From Pleurodeles waltl (lineage: Eukaryota; Chordata; Amphibia; Caudata; Salamandridae): a stretch of 64,000 bases of DNA. Both the position numbers and the translations under genes were made by a program. The stretch lies in NCBI RefSeq assembly GCF_031143425.1, contig NC_090446.1, forward strand, positions 1,549,498,749-1,549,562,748, read 5' to 3'. Positions 57,397 through 64,000 of the stretch are shown one piece after another. Positions within the stretch are counted from its first letter, which is position 1. Every line of letters begins with the position of its first letter. Below the pieces are notes generated by a model that searched no databases, was not told the origin of the DNA, and saw nothing but the letters and a program-made list of their open reading frames with translations.

Positions 57397-58558
57397 TTTC
57401 ATAAACTAACAGTGATCAGCATCATTGAGCGATGTGCAGCAGGAGGTTAATTTCTCTGCAGATGTTTCTCTGCTGAAAGGAAAGAATCTCTTCTGAGTAT
57501 TGGAATACATTCTGAGATGCAGCCAATGTTAGTCTGGTTTACATTAAACTGATCTGTTTTTCAAACATTACTCTTCGGTGTGTCTAATTCAGCTCTGTAG
57601 ATTACTCTTTTGTCCTTCATGTTGGAAGCCATATTCTCTTTTTCACATGAAAGAGTAAAACACCAGTGATTTAACTGGTGTGTGGGAAGGATGTTGTGTC
57701 CATCTATTATGAGGAATAAAGTACCCCCTGAGGGCTGTTAAAAGGATGTTGCAAGTCACCTCGAGTTCCATGACCTTTCATTTCTATGTAAGGGCTTTGT
57801 GATGTACAACAGGGGGGGACTTTACCCCAAATAATATTATTAGTATTACTATTCAAAGAAGAAGTAAGGACCCCCCCCCAGGCCCGCGGGGTGCAGCAGG
57901 ACGCTTCAGTCACCCTTAGGTCACCGGTGCACTCTTCACGCCTCGGCTGTCATCACCGTCCTGTCCCAGTAGGAACCGGGACGTCCCTGCCTCGCTCGGC
58001 GCCGTCTTCGGCTGCAGGGCCTACGCCGCCCTTCGTCCTTCACCAGACGGTTCCTGCATGCACCCCCCCTTTCAAAGGGGTTCAGTGGGTGGTTGCCGCT
58101 GCCAGGGGCCCCCACAAGGTATTCATCGCCCCAGGGGTCGGCGGGATCCCTTTCAGCCCACCCTCCCACCCCCCAGGTGACTGCAACAGTGTGTGACAGC
58201 CTCTCTCGGGGTGCATTAATCGGGGTGTCGCCCCAGCACATTCTCCTCCTCGCGGAAGGACCGGCGGCGCGCGGAGCGCCGAGCGTTTCACAAACTTTAC
58301 AAACTTCACAACTTTCACACAGAAGGATGAGAACGGACAGGAAACACCCCTGAAAGTGGGGTTTGCACAAAATCACTTACATTTGAAGATCGCTCCCAGA
58401 AATGAAGATTCACTTCTCTGCGAGGCTTTCACAACACCGGACAACATGGTGTGAAGTGTGTGACCTGCGCAACGTTTCAATGCCTCCTGCTCCCGACAAA
58501 GATGCTATTCGTTAATTATTTCTGCTGTTTCACCAGCCTCCCCTCTTTCCATTTCACA
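57397..58558. other. Unassigned interval with a CpG-rich patch
   Basis: 57397-57880 shows nothing recognisable. 57885-58290 is GC- and CpG-rich, unlike its surroundings. A 146-codon minus frame (57936-58376) is Arg/Pro-rich with no known domain, and I do not call it a gene. Confidence 0.35.
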
Positions 58559-59985
58559 TCAGTGAGTGTGCGCGTTGTCAGTGAGTGTGCACATTGTCAG
58601 TGAGTGTGCGCGTTGTCAGTGAGTGTGCACATTGTCAGTGAGTGTACACATTGTCAGTGAGTGTGCATGTTGTCAGTGAGTGTGCGCGTTGTCAGTGAGT
58701 GTGCGCGTTGTCAGTGAGTGTGCACGTTGTCAGTGAGTGTACACGTTGTCAGTGAGTGTGCACATTGTCAGTGAGTGTGCACATTGTCAGTGAGTGTACG
58801 CGTTGTCAGTGAGTGTGCGCGTTGTCAGTGAGTGTACACATTGTCAGTGAGTGTGCATGTTGTCAGTGAGTGTGCGCGTTGTTAGTGAGTGTACACGTTG
58901 TCAGTGAGTGTACACTTTGTCAGTGAGTGTGCACGTTGTCAGTGAGTGTGCACATTGTCAGTGAGTGTACACATTGTCAGTGAGTGTGCATGTTGTCAGT
59001 GAGTGTGCGCGTTGTCAGTGAGTGTGCGCGTTGTCAGTGAGTGTGCACGTTGTCAGTGAGTGTACACGTTGTCAGTGAGTGTGCACATTGTCAGTGAGTG
59101 TGCACATTGTCAGTGAGTGTACGCGTTGTCAGTGAGTGTGCGCGTTGTCAGTGAGTGTACACATTGTCAGTGAGTGTGCATGTTGTCAGTGAGTGTGCGC
59201 GTTGTTAGTGAGTGTACACGTTGTCAGTGAGTGTACACTTTGTCAGTGAGTGTGCACGTTGTCAGTGAGTGTGCACATTGTCAGTGAGTGTGCGCGTTGT
59301 CAGTGAGTGTGCACATTGTCAGTGAGTGTACGCGTTGTCAGTGAGTGTGCGCGTTGTCAGTGAGTGTGCACGTTGTCAGTGAGTGTGCACATTGTCAGTG
59401 AGTGTACGCGTTGTCAGTGAGTGTGCGCGTTGTTAGTGACTGTGCGCGTTGTTAGTGAGTGTACACGTTGTCAGTGAGTGTACACATTGTCAGTGAGTGT
59501 GCATGTTGTCAGTGAGTGTGCGCGTTGTTAGTGAGTGTGCGCGTTGTTAGTGAGTGTACACGTTGTCAGTGAGTGTGCACATTGTCAGTGAGTGTACGCG
59601 TTGTCAGTGAGTGTGCGCGTTGTTAGTGAGTGTGCGCGTTGTTAGTGAGTGTACACGTTGTCAGTGAGTGTACACATTGTCAGTGAGTGTGCATGTTGTC
59701 AGTGAGTGTGCGCGTTGTTAGTGAGTGTACACTTTGTCAGTGAGTGTACACTTTGTCAGTGAGTGTGCACATTGTCAGTGAGTGTACACGTTGTCAGTGA
59801 GTGTACACGTTGTCAGTGAGTGTACTCGTTGTCAGTGAGTGTACACATTGTCAGTGAGTGTGCATGTTGTCAGTGAGTGTGCGCGTTGTTAGTGAGTGTA
59901 CACGTTGTCAGTGAGTGTGCACATTGTCAGTGTGTGTGCACGTTGTCAGTGAGTGTGCACGTTGTCACTGAGTGTGCACATTCTG
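58559..59985. repeat. Minisatellite, 19-bp unit, 323-bp higher-order period
   Basis: About 75 copies of GTCAGTGAGTGTGCACATT with CpG and TpG variants. The order of variants from 58645 recurs from 58968, i.e. 17 units later. Confidence 0.92.
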
Positions 59986-60714
59986 CCAGTGAGTGTCCAT
60001 AGTGCACACTCTTGTGTCAGACTCGGAGTCCACCTCACCAGGATCCGAGCTCCTGCACCGCTGACACGTGATCTCTCTTCAAAAATATTAGACCAAAAGC
60101 AGACATGTCGCACCCAAAGTAAACAACAGACAGAAGTCATTAATGTGCAAAATGCAATTAAAGCAACATACTAACAGTCAAATGTTGTCATAATAGTTAG
60201 AATACATAAACCGACCAACAAAAGAAGTGAATTATTACAATAATTTGAACCACTTGCAATAACTCTGGACGCATTCCATTCCGTGATTTTGATTTCCTTT
60301 AGTGATGTGGCACTCACACCTACCCTGTGTGTATCAACCGACACACTCCGAGTAAAATCCTTGTGAAATTTCGGCAACATACCCTGAATTCACGTGCATT
60401 TTCGTGAAATGCAAACCCCTGTTTCTAGCTGTACTTTTGACGCAAAAAAACACGACATCGCCGCAAAGACCAGCTGCTCCCGGCTTTGGGGTACATTGTT
60501 ACCACGAATGGTAACATTATTTGAGTTTATTTTTACGATAAATGACACATATTTAAACAACGCGCTGTAATGGTGTAATTTTGAGATTTTCACGTAACAA
60601 GCATAATAGAAAATCCCTGTAACTATAGGGATTACACAACGGAGGGTTACTTTCGCCAGGCCGACCTGGGACGAGGCAGGTGCTCCTACGGGAGGGGTTT
60701 ATAGACGATAAATA
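59986..60714. other. Unassigned sequence
   Basis: No gene, RNA or repeat recognised; the short frames lack known domains. Confidence 0.4.
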
Positions 60715-61051
60715 CAGTGCTTAATTTGTGCTTGTTGTTTCCGGTGCTGAACACCGGCACTTATTTTTGAGGGCCGGGGCTTATTCTTCTGCCTCAAGCA
60801 TTTGCTGAGAGCAAAAGACACAGATGGGAAAGACGGAGGAAGGGAAAAACGAAAAAGCGTCAGAAAGAGAGAAAGCAGAAAGCTGCAAGAGTGAGCGGAA
60901 GGGGCAGGGAGTGGCTGTAAATGGATTAAAGAGGCCCGAGATGGCTTCAGGATTACACACCCTATGTATTCGGTACTCGCCAATTTAAATCCAGCAGGGC
61001 TTTGGGAGGGCTTTGGGCACCGGCACATTTTTATCTACAAACTAAGCACTG
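60715..61051. mobile_element. hAT-type MITE, 337 bp, second copy
   Basis: TIRs CAGTGCTTAATTTGT and ACAAACTAAGCACTG. Flanks GATAAATA and GTTAAATA are an 8-bp TSD with one mismatch. Clearly homologous to 44106-44445 over its length. Confidence 0.82.
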
Positions 61052-61764
61052 GTTAAATACCACCCGGGAAGGAAATTCCAGAGAAAGCAGAGAACTTTTT
61101 TGAGTCTACGGCTGAGTAGTTAGAAGAATCCTGAAAATTATCAGCAGCAAGTGGAGAAAAACACTGCAAAGGAGACTCGAGTACAGAACATCACAGGGTG
61201 AGGGCAAAGACACGTAATGACCTCAAATTCAATGAGTAGCATCTTTACACAGCGGAGCCTCCCCACTACAAAGATAGGAAACTCCGCACTCCTGAAGGTG
61301 CTGCCTGTAAAACAACTTTGTGAATAGTAAACAAATGTAAAATTAAGGAACAGTGTAAGTTCATCTTCCTGAATCAGGCCTTGGTGTGCACAACTGTTCA
61401 AAATACTATTTTGGCACTCCACAGAAACAGTGTTGATGTTTCGACCCACAAGGATAAGTTACGCAGGGCCTTCATCAGGGTCTCTCCTCACTCGTTTCCG
61501 ATGAGTACTCACGCCCGTGTGAGCCTCTGCACGCTTCTGATACTAGCAGGTACTTCTGTGCAGCTGACATACTCTCTTCAGCCTCAAAGGACGTTCCAGA
61601 GACTCTTCTACCGTCCCCTGCTGTCCCTGGAGGAGACTTACTCGCCCTAAATGTCTGCTCCGGGCCCTTCCCTGGATCCTCTGTGGTGGTGGATGCTGAG
61701 CTCCTGGCACCTAGTGCTGTGAGTCCCACAACCAGCAGGGGTCACTAAACTGGGCTTTCCCATC
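61052..61764. other. Unassigned sequence with a hammerhead-like motif
   Basis: No gene seen. On the minus strand CTGATGA (61472-61478), GGCCC (61466-61470), GGGTC (61443-61447) and GAAA (61439-61442) occur in hammerhead order. Confidence 0.3.
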
Positions 61765-63913
61765 TGCTACTCCTCGCCCGCTCTCTGCCTACTCGTCAGC
61801 TACTCCTCTCCCACTTGTCAACTACTCGTCACCTACTCCTCGCCTGCTCTCAGCCTACTCGTCAGCTACTCCTCTCCTACTCGTCATCTACTCCTCGCCT
61901 GCTCTCAGCCTACTCTTCAGCTACTCCTCTCCTACTCGTCACCTACTCCTCTCCTACTCGTAACCTCCTCCTAGCCCGCTCTCTGCCTACTCGTCAGCTA
62001 CTCCTCTCCTACTTGTCACCTGCTCCTAGCCCGCTCTCTGCCTACTCGTCAGCTACTCCTCCTACTCGTCAGCTACTCCTCTCCTACTCGTCACCTACTC
62101 CTCGCCTGCTCTCAGCCTACTCTTCAGCTACTTCTCTCCTACTCGTCACCTACTCCTCTCCTACTCGTAACCTCCTCCTAGCCCGCTCTCTGCCTACTCG
62201 TCAGCTACTCCTCTCCTACTCGTCACCTGCTCCTAGCCCGCTCTCTGCCTACTCATCAGCTACTCCTCCTACTCGTCAGCTACTCCTCTCCTACTCGTCA
62301 CCTACTCCTCGCCTGCTCTCAGCCTACTCTTCAGCTACTCCTCTCCTACTCGTCACCTACTCCTCTCCTACTCGTAACCTCCTCCTAGCCCGCTCTCTGC
62401 CTACTCGTCAGCTACTCCTCTCCTACTCGTCACCTGCTCCTAGCCCACTCTCTGCCTACTCGTCAGCTACTCCTCTCCTACTCGTCACCTGCTCCTAGCC
62501 CCCTCTCTGCCTACTCACCAGCTACTCCTCTCCTAATCTTCACCTACTCCTCTCCTACTCGTCACCTGCTCCTAGCCCACTCTCTGCCTACTCGTCACCT
62601 ACTCCTCTCCTAGTCGTCACCTACTCCTCGCCCGCTCTCTGCCTACTCGTCACCTACTCCTCTCCTACTCGTCACCTACTCCTCTCCTAGTCGTCACCTA
62701 CTCCTCACCCGCTCTCTGCCTACTCGTCAGCTACTCCTCTCCTACTCGTCAGCTACTCATCTCCTACTCGTCACCTGCTCCTAGCCCGCTCGCTGCCTAC
62801 TCGTCAGCTACTCCTCTCCTACTCATCAGCTACTCCTCTCCTACTCCTCACCTGCTCCTAGCCTGCTCCCTGCCTACTCATCAGCTACTCCTCTCCTACT
62901 CGTCACCTGCTCCTCTCCTACTCGTCACCTACTCCTCTCCTACTCGTCACCTACTCCTTGCCCGCTCTCTGCCTACTCGTCAGCTACTCCTCTCCTACTC
63001 GTCACCTACTCCTCTCCTACTCATCACCTACTCCTAGCCCGCTCTCTGCCTACTCGTCAGCTACTCCTCTCCTACTTGTCACCTACTCCTCGCCCACTCT
63101 CTGCCTACACTTCACCTACTACTAGCCTCCTCTCTACCTACTCGTCACCTGCTCCTAGCCTGCTCTCTGCCTACTCGTCAGCTACTCCTCTCCTACTCGT
63201 CACCTGCTCCTCGCCCGCTCTCTGCCTACTTGTCAGCTATTCCTCTTGTACTTGTCAGCTGCTCCTAGCCCGCTCTCTGCCTGCTCGTCAGCTACTCCTC
63301 TCCTACTCGTCACCTACTCCTCGCCCGCTCTATGCCTACTCGTCACCTACTCCTCTCCTACTCGTCACCTACTCGTCACCCTCTCTCTGCCTACTCGTCA
63401 GCTACTCCTCTCAAACTCGCCAGCTACTTCTCTCCTACTCATCACCTACTCCTCTCCTACTCGTCACCTGCTCCTAGCCCGCTCTCTGCCTACTCGTCAG
63501 CTACTCCTCTCCTACTCGTCACCTACTCCTCTCCTACTCATCACCTACTCCTCACCCGCTCTCTGCCTACTCTTCATCTACTCATCACCTACTCCTCTAC
63601 TACTCATCACCTACTCCTAGCCCACTCCGCATCTACTCATCACCTACTCCTCTCCTACTCATCACCTACTGCTCTCCTACTCGTCACCTACTCCTAAGCT
63701 ACTCCGCATCTACTCATCACCTACTCCTCTCCTACTCATCACCTACTCCTCTCCTACTCTTCACCTAATCCTAGCCTGCTCTCTGCCTACTCGTCAGCTA
63801 CTCCTCTCCTACTCGTCACCTACTCCTAAGCTACTCCGCATTTACTTGTCACCTACTCCTCTCCCACTCGTCACCTTCTCCTCTCCTACACCGCTCCTAC
63901 TCTGCCCCTACTC
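61765..63913. repeat. Minisatellite, 11-bp unit, 207-bp higher-order period
   Basis: Variants of one 11-mer: TACTCCTCTCC, TACTCGTCACC, TACTCGTCAGC, CGCTCTCTGCC, and a 9-bp TACTCCTCC. Block order repeats at 207 bp (61911, 62118, 62325). Ser/Tyr/Leu-rich frames in it are artefacts. 63914-64000 is unassigned. Confidence 0.9.
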
Positions 63914-64000
63914 CACACTGGCTGTTCCTCTTGTTTCCGCGCCGTGTCACTACAGTTGACGCTCTTCTTCACTGATGTATTGATTCTGGAAAGTCCGTGT

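Noticed and set aside
57936..58376. 146-codon Arg/Pro-rich minus frame
   Set aside because: Explained by high GC content; no recognisable domain or homologue motif.
58559..59985. Regular short repeats reminiscent of a CRISPR array
   Set aside because: Units are contiguous with no unique spacers, and the context is a vertebrate genome.
61815..63697. Ser/Leu/Tyr-rich frames that look like a secreted repeat protein
   Set aside because: They follow the 11-bp array; frame shifts between blocks and no signal or anchor region are seen.

Overview
This is a gene-poor, repeat-saturated stretch of a large vertebrate genome, most likely a salamander. The grounds are nested Ty3/gypsy elements of two lineages with vertebrate relatives, about 3-kb LTRs present in many copies, hAT- and Harbinger-type MITEs, L1- and L2-like LINE debris, and decayed vertebrate rDNA. 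Several families look like repeats I associate with newts such as Pleurodeles, but that species-level guess is recollection, not a search. I see no credible host protein-coding gene.

Layout. 1-12035 is the 3' part of a Gmr1-like Ty3/gypsy element (integrase C-terminus before RT, RNase H, then a 2995-bp LTR at 9041-12035). Its RNase H codons are split by a complete chromodomain Ty3/gypsy element (1495-8734, TSD GCCAT) with nearly identical LTRs, gag, a GGGAAAC -1 frameshift site and pol. 12395-17747 is a composite with hAT hallmarks (8-bp TSD CTTGGGTC) holding a 15-bp minisatellite, a palindromic MITE and an L1-like ORF2 relic. 18305-21060 (33-bp unit) and 23179-26292 (31-bp unit) are long minisatellites around an AT-rich stretch. 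28819-29904 is a ~225-bp satellite. 29997-33283 is a minus-strand solo LTR with a duplicated end.

33289-41552 (minus strand) is a decayed rDNA fragment: 18S 3' end, ITS1, 5.8S, ITS2, 28S 5' end joined straight to the 28S 3' end. Its ITS1 is interrupted by a solo LTR (35394-41265, TSD GTCAG) that itself carries an opposite-strand LTR (36144-39225). 41555-45618 holds other LTR-type repeats and two MITEs. 45619-46345 is a broken LTR running into a 63-bp minisatellite, which is split by a complete minus-strand 9.1-kb element (46954-56061, TSD GCTGC). That element has two ~3.07-kb LTRs around one intact 885-codon gag-protease ORF, and no RT, RNase H or integrase. Its ORF ends in residues matching the end of the Gmr1-like pol at 9007, so it looks like an internal-deletion derivative of the same family, probably mobilised in trans.

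56396-64000 holds a LINE 3' tail, a CpG-rich unassigned patch, a 19-bp minisatellite, a second hAT MITE, and an 11-bp minisatellite.

The points most worth a second look are the gag-protease-only element, the hairpins with paired changes shared by the ~3-kb LTRs, the internally deleted rDNA pseudogene, and the PEG10-type frameshift site with a possible self-priming stem in the chromodomain element.
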